From NCBI GenBank assembly GCA_023460575.1, contig JAEWPQ010000138.1, forward strand, positions 1 to 47,661: a DNA stretch of 47,661 nt, written 5' to 3'. This stretch comes from Bacillota bacterium. Its GTDB lineage: Bacteria; Bacillota; Clostridia; Lachnospirales; Lachnospiraceae. The position numbers and the translations under genes were made by a program. Below are positions 7,631-15,217 of this stretch, piece after piece. Positions within the stretch are counted from its first letter, which is position 1; each line of letters begins with the position of its first letter. The notes under the pieces are model-generated. The model had not been told where the DNA came from. It was given only the letters and a program-made list of their open reading frames with translations, and ran no database searches.

Positions 7631-8545
7631 TTATTTTAAAAATACAGAGTTACTGTTATTCTTATTCTCTCTCACTTCCAGCTGTGGTATGCTGTTAACA
7701 AACTTGGAAAATGTGGAATAGCCGTAATCCTTTACTTTAAAGTCTGTGAACTTGCGATGCATTCCATTACCAAGTGCCGCCAGTTCCATTCCATTCTTTC
7801 CGGTGCCTTTTACCAGTTTCACTGCATAATCATCAAGCTCCTGTTTTCTGGTCCGGTTATCCTTCATCCGCACAGTGACTACATTACTTGTCTTTCTCAG
7901 TTCAAAGCTGTCCATCTCTTCCAGAAACTTGGACAAAGAGCTGTATCCGTAATTTCTCACATCAAAATCCGAATACTTTTTAACCAGCCGGTTGCCGATT
8001 TCCCCCAGTCCAGTTGCCTTGTTCTTATCCTCGTTCTCCAGAATTATGGAAGCAATATCCTGTTCAATCACTTCTTTTCCGATGGCTCCGCCACCGGTAC
8101 CTTCTTCATCCTGATTCAGCAAAACTTCCAGATTGGTAAATACAGTGCAGGCAGCACGGAAGGATTTGGGAGTTTTATCCTCCCCCATTCCAATGACTTC
8201 CTTTCCAGACTCCCTCAAACGGCTTGCAAGTCGGGTAAAATCACTGTCACTGGAAACAATACAGAATCCATCTACGTTATCGGTATAAAGCAAATCCATG
8301 GCATCGATAATGAGCGCGGAATCAGTTGCATTCTTTCCTACTGTATTGGAAAACTGCTGAATTGGTGTAATGGAATTTTCAAGAAGCTCCATCTTCCATT
8401 TGCCCATCTGGGCGCTTGTCCAGTCACCGTAAATTCTTTTGTAGGTAATCACTCCATACCGGGTCATCTCATCCAGAATACACGTAATGTACTTTGCGGA
8501 AATATTATCCGAATCAATCAATACTGCAAATTTCTTATCACTCAA
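7631..8545 (-). CDS. NYN (PIN-like) nuclease-domain protein with two OST-HTH/LOTUS domains
   Basis: 304 residues. The N-terminal NYN domain (about 1-150) has the acidic residues of the PIN-like fold: AVLIDSDNIS, KNATDSALIIDAMDLL and CIVSSDSDFTRLASRLRESG. After a Gly-rich linker come two related OST-HTH (LOTUS) modules. One centres on FDVRNYGYSSLSKFLEEMDSF and the other on FKVKDYGYSTFSKFVNSIPQL, each followed by a short beta strand. The NYN/OST-HTH architecture is known in bacteria and resembles eukaryotic RNA-regulatory proteins such as MARF1/Limkain-b1, so an RNA-processing role is likely but untested. It is monocistronic and convergent with the FkbM gene. Confidence 0.88.
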   Translation of the reverse strand: MSDKKFAVLIDSDNISAKYITCILDEMTRYGVITYKRIYGDWTSAQMGKWKMELLENSITPIQQFSNTVGKNATDSALIIDAMDLLYTDNVDGFCIVSSDSDFTRLASRLRESGKEVIGMGEDKTPKSFRAACTVFTNLEVLLNQDEEGTGGGAIGKEVIEQDIASIILENEDKNKATGLGEIGNRLVKKYSDFDVRNYGYSSLSKFLEEMDSFELRKTSNVVTVRMKDNRTRKQELDDYAVKLVKGTGKNGMELAALGNGMHRKFTDFKVKDYGYSTFSKFVNSIPQLEVRENKNNSNSVFLK

Positions 8546-8672
8546 TCCTCTGCTCTCCCGTCATAATTGTTTTACATTTTCTGTCAATTTCATTGACTTT
8601 GTTTCTATTATATTTCATTTTTCCAATTATTACAATAACATCACAATGGTTAAACTGGGATAATTTTTGCAA

Positions 8673-8701
8673 GGTATTTTTTTATTTTTGTTCCATAATA
8701 A
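8673..8701 (+). promoter_or_regulatory. Possible sigma-E-like promoter of cotJABC
   Basis: GGTATTTT (8673-8680), a 13-nt spacer and CATAATAA (8694-8701) resemble the -35 and -10 elements of mother-cell sigma-E promoters and sit about 40 nt before cotJA. The match is partial and is offered because cotJ is sigma-E controlled in Bacillus subtilis. Confidence 0.35.
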
Positions 8702-8741
8702 AAAAAGAGTTATTCAATCATCAACAGAAGGGAGTGTTACT

Positions 8742-8927
8742 ATGAATTCAGTAGCTGCTAACGGATGTGAACCTGCAACACCCAGCCAGACTTTACCTTT
8801 AGCCATTGCAACCGTTCCCATACAGCAATGGGAACAACCATATGACCCAAAGACAGCCTTAAATCACGGGACCATATTCCCAAGCCTTGATCTGCCATTT
8901 TATGTAACAGGAGGGGAACAGCCATGA
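8742..8927 (+). CDS. cotJA: Spore coat-associated protein CotJA
   Basis: 61-residue first gene of the cotJ operon, starting MNSVAANGCEP. It has the family block of Pro-rich sequence, then LAIATVPIQQW, and the end PSLDLPFYVTGG. CotJA is needed with CotJC for assembly of a spore-coat component in Bacillus. The ATG at 8742 follows GAAGGGAG; the upstream in-frame reading is an AT-rich leader and is rejected. It overlaps cotJB by 4 nt (ATGA), so translation is coupled. Confidence 0.88.
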   Translation: MNSVAANGCEPATPSQTLPLAIATVPIQQWEQPYDPKTALNHGTIFPSLDLPFYVTGGEQP

Positions 8928-9220
8928 TCGATCAAATGAACCTGCTTAATCAGATAAATGAAATCAGCTTTACCGTAATTGATTTAAATCTTTATCTGGA
9001 TACTCATCCTCTTGATGAAAATGCGTTAGATGCTTTTAAGGACGCTATGACGCAAAGGAAGCAACTGCTTCAAACCTATGCGGATAATTTTGAACCGCTT
9101 ACCATGAACTGTATCTGTCCTGATACCAACAACAAGACAAAAACCCAGACAAAATATTCCGACCAGAGACATTTCACCTGGTGCGACGGTCCTCTGCCAT
9201 GGGAAGGAGGTGCTTTCTAA
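8924..9220 (+). CDS. cotJB: Spore coat protein CotJB
   Basis: 98-residue CotJB-family protein. The N-terminal helix MNLLNQINEISFTVIDLNLYLDTHP and the C-terminal block FTWCDGPLPWEGG are diagnostic. It is a partner of CotJA and CotJC in the inner spore coat. The start overlaps cotJA by 4 nt, and the stop TAA shares its last base with the cotJC ATG. Confidence 0.9.
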   Translation: MIDQMNLLNQINEISFTVIDLNLYLDTHPLDENALDAFKDAMTQRKQLLQTYADNFEPLTMNCICPDTNNKTKTQTKYSDQRHFTWCDGPLPWEGGAF

Positions 9221-9837
9221 TGTGGACTTATGAAAAAAGACTGCAATTCCCTGTTAATATTAAAAATACCTGTCCCAAATCAGCTTCTCTGATTATCAGC
9301 CAGTTTGGCGGACCAGACGGAGAGCTGGCAGCCTCCATGCGTTATCTTTCCCAAAGATATTCCATGCCATGCAAGGAAGTGGGCGGCCTTTTAACCGATA
9401 TCGGAACGGAAGAGCTGGGGCATTTGGAGATGGTCTGCTCCATTATTTACCAGCTCACTAAAAACCTGACCACGGAGCAGGCAAAAACGGCTGGTTTTGA
9501 TGCCTATTATATCGATCATACCACTGCACTATGGCCAGCGGCTGCTGCCGGAGTTCCTTTTAATGCCTGCGAATTCCAGTCAAAGGGCGATGCCATCACC
9601 GATCTGATAGAGGATCTTGCAGCGGAACAGAAAGCAAGAACCACCTATGATAATTTAATCCGTGTAATTACAGACCCGGATGTAAGAGAGCCGCTTAAAT
9701 TCCTGCGGGCGCGGGAAGTGGTTCACTTCCAGAGATTCGGGGAAGCACTGGAAAATATAAAAACTACTTTAAATCCGAAGAACTACTATTATTACAATCC
9801 GGAATTTGACAAACAGTTTGTAAAGAAAGAAATGTAA
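9220..9837 (+). CDS. cotJC: CotJC, manganese-catalase-family spore coat protein
   Basis: 205-residue ferritin-like four-helix protein of the manganese catalase family. Metal-ligand motifs are visible: IGTEELGHLEMV (E..H pair) and a second set in AEQKARTTYDNLI with REVVHFQRFGEAL. In spores it may remove peroxide or serve structurally in the coat. The ATG at 9220 follows GGAAGGAGG by 9 nt and overlaps the cotJB stop by one base; longer in-frame readings start inside cotJB without a ribosome site. The C-terminal tail NPKNYYYYNPEFD is tyrosine-rich, as is common in coat proteins that may be cross-linked. Confidence 0.93.
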   Translation: MWTYEKRLQFPVNIKNTCPKSASLIISQFGGPDGELAASMRYLSQRYSMPCKEVGGLLTDIGTEELGHLEMVCSIIYQLTKNLTTEQAKTAGFDAYYIDHTTALWPAAAAGVPFNACEFQSKGDAITDLIEDLAAEQKARTTYDNLIRVITDPDVREPLKFLRAREVVHFQRFGEALENIKTTLNPKNYYYYNPEFDKQFVKKEM

Positions 9838-9853
9838 ACTTCAGCAGTAAAAA

Positions 9854-9891
9854 TCACCTTTCGTTTCTATATAATAAGAAATGAAAGGTGA
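9854..9891. terminator. Bidirectional terminator between cotJC and the carAB operon
   Basis: Long hairpin: TCACCTTTC pairs with GAAAGGTGA and the stem continues through TTTCT / AGAAA. Read on the minus strand it is followed by ATTTTTA, so it can end the small gene downstream of carB. On the plus strand it ends cotJABC with a weaker tail. Confidence 0.8.
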
Positions 9892-9914
9892 GTTTATATA
9901 ACTTATAACAATAG

Positions 9915-10223
9915 TTAACGCTGTTCTTCATAGCTGTATTTCAACAGCTCATATATTTCATCAGTTACCCGATCATCTTTATAGTACTCATCAAGAAGGC
10001 TGATGATTTTAGCTGCATATTCCGACGGAACAGGAAGCTTTCCAACTGCATCATGAAAATCCTTCTTCATATCACTGACCATCTCTTTTTTTTCCGGAAC
10101 AGACAGACCGTAGATCTTATATAGCATTCCCATGGCCGCACACGCCTCATTGGGGGAAGTTAAGGGCGCGTTTTCAAACCTGGTTTTAATTTCTACAGCC
10201 TGTTTATTAATATAAAACACCAT
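9915..10223 (-). CDS. Hypothetical small protein downstream of carB
   Basis: 102-residue soluble protein, rich in Lys and Glu, with no signal peptide, membrane segment or motif I recognise. It looks all-helical (ACAAMGMLYKIYGL, SEYAAKIISLLDEYYKD, DEIYELLKYSYEEQ). It starts 14 nt after the carB stop and is preceded by AAGGA, so it is probably the last gene of the carA-carB transcript. A link to pyrimidine or arginine metabolism is suggested only by position. The coding call rests on normal codon use, a clean start and operon spacing. Confidence 0.75.
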   Translation of the reverse strand: MVFYINKQAVEIKTRFENAPLTSPNEACAAMGMLYKIYGLSVPEKKEMVSDMKKDFHDAVGKLPVPSEYAAKIISLLDEYYKDDRVTDEIYELLKYSYEEQR

Positions 10224-10237
10224 AATATTGTAATTCC

Positions 10238-13200
10238 TTATACATTTTTAACTAAAGCAATGTCGATCAGGGTGAGTTCCTTCGCTCTGTTTTCCATGCT
10301 GGTTACAAGGGCAGCTGCAGTATCTAAAGACGTAAGCACGGTCACGCCGGTTTCAATCGCATTTCTGCGGATTACAAAACCATCCTTGCTTCTGTCTGCG
10401 CCCTGAGGCGGGGTATCAAAAACCAGGTCAATCTCATGACCCAGAATCAGATCCAGGAGGTTGGGGGACTCCTGCTCCAGCTTGCGAACCTGGAAGGCTT
10501 TGATTCCGTTATCATTTAACACCTTTGCCGTACCGGCCGTAGAGAAGATCTTGTAGCCCTGATCTTTAAATCTGCGTGCGATATCGATAATCTCTTCTTT
10601 ATCAGAATCCTTTACCGTAATAATCATGTTTTTATGCTTCGGAAGCTTGATTCCTGATCCTGCAAAGGCTTTGTAGAGTGCCTCATTAAACGTCTTTGCA
10701 ATTCCCAGGCACTCTCCTGTTGACTTCATCTCAGGTCCCAGGCTGATGTCTGCACCTCGGATCTTTTCAAAAGAGAACACCGGCATCTTCACTGCGATGT
10801 AATCTGCTTCCGGCTGAAGCCCCGGCTTATATCCAAGCTCTTTAATGGTGTGGCCGCAGATGACTCTGGTTGCCAGGGGAACAATGGGGATTCCTGTAAC
10901 CTTGCTGATATACGGCACCGTACGGGAAGACCGGGGATTTACCTCGATGACATAGACCTCTTCTCCGCTGACAATAAACTGAATGTTAATCATTCCTTTT
11001 ACATGAAGTGCTCTTGCAAGTCTTCTGGTGTATTCCACAAGCCTGTCTTTGATCTCTTCGTTTAAGCTCTGGGCCGGATACACAGAGATGCTGTCACCGG
11101 AGTGAACGCCCGCGCGCTCAATATGCTCCATGATTCCCGGTATGAGAATGTCTTCTCCATCACAGACTGCATCTACCTCAATCTCTTTACCCACGATATA
11201 TTTATCGACTAAAATGGGGTGTTCCTGAGCGATCTGGTTGATGATCGCAATAAATTCATCTATATCCTGATCAGAAATGGCAATCTGCATTCCCTGACCT
11301 CCCAGTACGTAAGAAGGTCTCACAAGAACCGGATACCCCAGCTTAGCTGCTGCTTTCTTTGCCTCTTCGGCTGTAAATACGGTTTGTCCTGCAGGTCTTG
11401 GAATCTGGCATTCTTCCAGAATCTTATCAAAAAGCTCTCTGTCTTCCGCCGCATCTACATCTTCTGCCGCTGTTCCAAGAATGGGAACACCCATCTTCAT
11501 AAGTGCCTCTGTCAGCTTGATGGCTGTCTGTCCGCCGAACTGTACCACAGCTCCGTCCGGTTTTTCAATATCAACAATGCTTTCCACATCCTCCGGAGTA
11601 AGTGGTTCAAAATACAGCTTATCTGCAATATCAAAATCCGTACTTACTGTTTCCGGATTGTTATTGACGATAATAGTTTCATAGCCTTCTTTGCTGAAGC
11701 TCCAGGTGCTGTGAACAGAACAGTAATCAAATTCAATTCCCTGTCCGATTCGGATTGGACCGGAGCCTAATACCAGAACCTTTTTTCTTCCTGTTGTCTG
11801 CTCTGCCTCATTTTCACTTCCAAAGCAGGAGTAGTAATATGGTGTCTCAGCCGCAAACTCTGCCGCACAGGTATCTACCATCTTAAAGGCAGCCGTTATC
11901 CCGTTATCTTTTCTTGTCTGATGGATTTCTTCTATAGATATACCGGTCAGTCTTGAAATTACCGTATCAGGAAATTCCAGTCTCTTTGCCTCTTTTAGCA
12001 ACTCAGTGGTAAGAGGACCTTTCTTTAATGCTTCCTCCATCTCCACCAGAATTGCCAGTTTATCAATAAACCAGACGTCAATCTTTGTGATATCATGAAT
12101 GAGCTCATAGGTAAAGCCTCTTCTCAATGCCTCAGCGATTACCCAGATCCTTCTGTCGTCGATCAGATGAAGGGTTTCTGTCAGCTGGTCATCTGTAAGT
12201 CCTGTATAGTCATAAGACATTAAGCTGTCCACATGCTGTTCCAGAGAACGGATCGCTTTCATTAAGCCGCCTTCGAAATTGGTGCAGATGCTCATTACCT
12301 CACCAGTCGCCTTCATCTGGGTACCAAGTGTTCTCTTGGCGCTTAAAAACTTATCAAACGGAAGGCGCGGCATCTTAACCACACAGTAGTCCAGCATAGG
12401 CTCGAAGCTTGCATAGGTTTTCTTTGTCACCGCATTTTTAATCTCATCAAGAGTGTAACCCAGCGCGATCTTTGCTGCAACCTTGGCAATAGGGTATCCG
12501 GTCGCCTTGGAAGCGAGAGCAGAGGAACGGCTGACTCGGGGATTTACCTCGATCACACAGTATTCAAAGCTCTCCGGGTGCAGGGCGTACTGAACGTTGC
12601 AGCCGCCTGTAATGCCTAACTCACCGATAATCTTTAATGCAGAGGTACGAAGCATCTGGTATTCCTTATCTCCCAGTGTCTGGGACGGAGCTACTACGAT
12701 GCTGTCGCCTGTATGAACGCCTACCGGATCCAAGTTTTCCATGTTGCAGACAGTAATTACATTGCCTGCACCGTCCCGCATTACTTCATATTCAATCTCT
12801 TTCCAGCCCGAAATGCAGCGTTCCACCAGAACCTGACCAACACGGGACAAACGGAGTCCGTTTTCAAGAATCTCACGGCACTGTGCCGGATTTTCAGCAA
12901 TTCCGCCGCCGGAGCCTCCCAGGGTATAAGCAGGGCGTAAAACGATGGGATAACCAATTTCTTCCGCGATTCTTAAACCATCTTCCACATTTTCCACGAT
13001 ATCGGAAGGAGCAACTGGCTCACCGATCTTCTCCATGGTTTCCTTAAACAGCTCCCGGTCTTCTGCCTTTTTAATGGTCAGTGCAGTGGTTCCGATGAGA
13101 CGGATATTATTTTTTTGGAAAAATCCCTTATCTTCCAGCTCCATGGCAAGATTTAAGCCTGCCTGGCCACCAAGTGTAGGAAGAACACTGTCCGGCCTTT

Positions 13201-13441
13201 CTTTTAAAATCAGCTGCTCCACAACCTCTACCGTCAGCGGTTCGATATAAACCTTATCCGCAATATCTTTATCCGTCATGATGGTTGCAGGATTGGAGTT
13301 TAAAAGCACAACCTCAATTCCTTCTTCTTTTAAAGAGCGGCATGCCTGTGTTCCCGCATAATCAAATTCTGCTGCCTGACCGATGATAATCGGACCGGAT
13401 CCGAGGACTAGTACTTTTTTGATATCCTGATTCTTAGGCAT
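10238..13441 (-). CDS. carB: Carbamoyl-phosphate synthase large subunit
   Basis: 1067 residues, full length. It has two homologous ATP-grasp halves, beginning with KKVLVLGSGPIIIGQAAEFD near residue 9 and KKVLVLGSGPIRIGQGIEFD near 557. Each half has its nucleotide-binding block (RPAYTLGGSGGG, RPSYVLGGQG) and metal-binding EVNPR (VIEVNPRVSRSS, VIEVNPRSSRTV). The last 130 residues form the MGS-like allosteric domain. With CarA it makes carbamoyl phosphate for pyrimidine and arginine synthesis. The start overlaps the carA stop by 8 nt. Confidence 0.98.
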   Translation of the reverse strand: MPKNQDIKKVLVLGSGPIIIGQAAEFDYAGTQACRSLKEEGIEVVLLNSNPATIMTDKDIADKVYIEPLTVEVVEQLILKERPDSVLPTLGGQAGLNLAMELEDKGFFQKNNIRLIGTTALTIKKAEDRELFKETMEKIGEPVAPSDIVENVEDGLRIAEEIGYPIVLRPAYTLGGSGGGIAENPAQCREILENGLRLSRVGQVLVERCISGWKEIEYEVMRDGAGNVITVCNMENLDPVGVHTGDSIVVAPSQTLGDKEYQMLRTSALKIIGELGITGGCNVQYALHPESFEYCVIEVNPRVSRSSALASKATGYPIAKVAAKIALGYTLDEIKNAVTKKTYASFEPMLDYCVVKMPRLPFDKFLSAKRTLGTQMKATGEVMSICTNFEGGLMKAIRSLEQHVDSLMSYDYTGLTDDQLTETLHLIDDRRIWVIAEALRRGFTYELIHDITKIDVWFIDKLAILVEMEEALKKGPLTTELLKEAKRLEFPDTVISRLTGISIEEIHQTRKDNGITAAFKMVDTCAAEFAAETPYYYSCFGSENEAEQTTGRKKVLVLGSGPIRIGQGIEFDYCSVHSTWSFSKEGYETIIVNNNPETVSTDFDIADKLYFEPLTPEDVESIVDIEKPDGAVVQFGGQTAIKLTEALMKMGVPILGTAAEDVDAAEDRELFDKILEECQIPRPAGQTVFTAEEAKKAAAKLGYPVLVRPSYVLGGQGMQIAISDQDIDEFIAIINQIAQEHPILVDKYIVGKEIEVDAVCDGEDILIPGIMEHIERAGVHSGDSISVYPAQSLNEEIKDRLVEYTRRLARALHVKGMINIQFIVSGEEVYVIEVNPRSSRTVPYISKVTGIPIVPLATRVICGHTIKELGYKPGLQPEADYIAVKMPVFSFEKIRGADISLGPEMKSTGECLGIAKTFNEALYKAFAGSGIKLPKHKNMIITVKDSDKEEIIDIARRFKDQGYKIFSTAGTAKVLNDNGIKAFQVRKLEQESPNLLDLILGHEIDLVFDTPPQGADRSKDGFVIRRNAIETGVTVLTSLDTAAALVTSMENRAKELTLIDIALVKNV

Positions 13442-14519
13442 TCTTTCCCACCTCCATCATGTTTATAAACCGGTCAAATAAGTAGCTGGAATCCTGCGGT
13501 CCCGGACATGCTTCCGGGTGGTACTGTACAGTAAATATGTTCTTTCCGGTATATTTCATACCTTCATTAGTTCCGTCGTTGACATTCACAAATGCAGGAA
13601 CTGCCACAGCCGGATCCACTGTATCCTCATCAACCACATATCCGTGGTTCTGGGAAGAAATGTATACCCTTCCGGTCTCTAAATCCTTAACCGGGTGGTT
13701 GCCGCCTCTGTGTCCGTATTTTAGTTTATGGGTATCAGCGCCTGTCGCCAGTGCCATCAGCTGATGCCCCAGGCAGATTGCAAAGATGGGGATTTCTGAT
13801 TCATACAGCTTGCGGATTTCCTTAATAATGTCTGTGCATTCCTTTGGATCTCCAGGGCCGTTTGACAGCATAATTCCATCTGGATTAGTAGAAAGAATTA
13901 CTTCTGCCTTCGTATCTGCCGGATATACAGTAACCTCACAGCCTCTTTCATTTAAGGACCGTGCAATATTCTTTTTAGCACCTAAATCTAACAGCGCCAC
14001 CCGCTTGCCTTCACTGGGAAGCACATAGGCTTCCTTACAGGTGGTTGCCTTCACAACGCCGGTAACGGAATATGTTTTCATACGCAAAATGACTTCGTCA
14101 AGATCAAATCCTTCATCGGTTGTGATCATGCCGTTCATTGTACCTTTTTCTCTTAAGATTTTTGTTAGGGCTCTCGTATCGATACCACTGATACCTGGAA
14201 TGTCGTTACTTTCTAAGAAATGCTGAATTGTATCCTCGCTTCTAAAGTTGCTGGGGATTCTAGATAATTCTCTGACAATGTAGCCATCCGGCCAAGGTTT
14301 GCATGACTCCATATCTTCCTGACAAATGCCGTAATTACCAATTAGCGGATATGTCATCACAACTGCCTGTCCCGCATAGGATGGGTCGGTGAGGACTTCT
14401 AAGTAACCCGTCATGGAAGTATTGAATACGATCTCACTGATCACTTCCCGTGTTGAACCAATGCTCGTGCCTGTAAAAACAGTGCCGTCTTCCAGTATTA
14501 AAAAAGCTTTCATACGCAA
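13434..14519 (-). CDS. carA: Carbamoyl-phosphate synthase small (glutaminase) subunit
   Basis: 361 residues. The N-terminal CPSase domain (AFLILEDGTVFTGTSIG, NTSMTGYLEVLTDPSYAGQ) is followed by a class I glutamine amidotransferase domain. The nucleophile Cys is in FAICLGHQLMALA and the His/Glu pair in VQYHPEACPGP. It releases ammonia from glutamine for CarB. Two starts are possible: TTG at 14519 and ATG at 14513. The TTG is 8 nt from AAAGGA and better spaced, so I keep it, but the difference is only two residues. Expression is probably controlled by the repeat-bearing leader upstream. Confidence 0.97.
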   Translation of the reverse strand: MRMKAFLILEDGTVFTGTSIGSTREVISEIVFNTSMTGYLEVLTDPSYAGQAVVMTYPLIGNYGICQEDMESCKPWPDGYIVRELSRIPSNFRSEDTIQHFLESNDIPGISGIDTRALTKILREKGTMNGMITTDEGFDLDEVILRMKTYSVTGVVKATTCKEAYVLPSEGKRVALLDLGAKKNIARSLNERGCEVTVYPADTKAEVILSTNPDGIMLSNGPGDPKECTDIIKEIRKLYESEIPIFAICLGHQLMALATGADTHKLKYGHRGGNHPVKDLETGRVYISSQNHGYVVDEDTVDPAVAVPAFVNVNDGTNEGMKYTGKNIFTVQYHPEACPGPQDSSYLFDRFINMMEVGKNA

Positions 14520-14530
14520 AGTCCCAATCC

Positions 14531-14686
14531 TTTCTTAATATTTGTCCATGGTTTATGGACATAAAGGGATACCCGCAGGGTGTTTCTTAATATTTGTCCA
14601 TGGTTTATGGACATAAAGGGATACCCGCAGGGTGTTTCTTAATATTTGTCCATGGTTTTTGAACATAAAGGGATACCCGTAAGGGT
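14531..14686 (-). repeat. Three tandem 52-bp repeats in the carAB leader, each with hairpins
   Basis: Copies begin at 14531, 14583 and 14635, exactly 52 bp apart. The first two are identical; the third, nearest the promoter, has a few changes. On the transcribed (minus) strand each copy contains ACCC-TGC-GGGT and, 3' of it, TGTCCAT-AAACC-ATGGACA, a perfect 7-bp stem in copies one and two and imperfect in copy three. The last transcribed copy ends against the ribosome site (AAGAAAGGA), so RNA folding could reach translation. I do not recognise a PyrR binding-loop consensus. Confidence 0.9.
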
Positions 14687-14724
14687 CAATTTGCAGCTGA
14701 CTGGTATCAACCCAAATTGAATAG

Positions 14725-14753
14725 ATTATACATTATCCTGCGACATATTTCAA
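14725..14753 (-). promoter_or_regulatory. carAB promoter
   Basis: Minus-strand -35 TTGAAA (14748-14753), 17-nt spacer, -10 TATAAT (14725-14730). It predicts a leader of about 200 nt that contains all three 52-bp repeats. The rest of the 394-bp gap 14520-14913 is AT-rich and holds nothing further I can name. Confidence 0.8.
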
Positions 14754-14913
14754 CTGTTTTTTTATAATTTATTAATCTACTTTTTATGCATTATTTTTCT
14801 TTTTTCAGATATTTTAATCATCTATACTGTATATTTATGCAAAGCAATTAATATTATACATTTTCGTATACTTTCTCCCAACTTCGAACAAACTATTCAT
14901 GAGGTGATAAATC

Positions 14914-15111
14914 ATGATTGATAACAATGAACTTCCCATTGGATTTACCATGGAACTGGCACAGCATTCAGACATTATGGTACAGTTTTCCGGGCTCTCC
15001 AAAGACGAACAAAACCGCATTATCAACGGTGCAAGAGATATTGAAAGCCGCAATGAAATGAGAAACTACGTAGAGTCCATGTTCCATGAACCCAAAACAT
15101 CTTTCTTTTAA
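14914..15111 (+). CDS. Conserved-looking small protein of unknown function
   Basis: 65 residues, starting MIDNNELPIGFTMELAQHSD. It has a GAGGTGAT ribosome site 5 nt upstream and its own strong terminator, so it is probably a real monocistronic gene. It is acidic, soluble and helical, with LSKDEQNRIINGARDI in the middle. It has no signal peptide and no motif I recognise. No function can be proposed from neighbours. Confidence 0.75.
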   Translation: MIDNNELPIGFTMELAQHSDIMVQFSGLSKDEQNRIINGARDIESRNEMRNYVESMFHEPKTSFF

Positions 15112-15158
15112 AAAAGCCCCTGCAAAAACTGATTTATTTGGTTTTTGCGGGGCTTTTG
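15112..15158 (+). terminator. Strong intrinsic terminator after the 65-residue gene
   Basis: AAAAGCCCCTGCAAAAAC pairs with GTTTTTGCGGGGCTTTT around a 10-12 nt loop, starting at the stop codon. Confidence 0.92.
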
Positions 15159-15217
15159 TAATCATTGCCCAAACGAGTTAATATATTAATAATAATCATT
15201 CCAATAAGGGGCTATTT

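Noticed and set aside
7757..8566. 269-codon plus-strand ORF opposite the NYN gene
   Set aside because: Antisense shadow of a gene with clear domains; no ribosome site.
11219..11770. 183-codon plus-strand ORF inside carB
   Set aside because: Antisense shadow of carB with no recognisable protein features.
14531..14686. Tandem repeats as a CRISPR array
   Set aside because: The 52-bp units follow each other with no unique spacers, number only three and lie in a gene leader; no cas gene is near.
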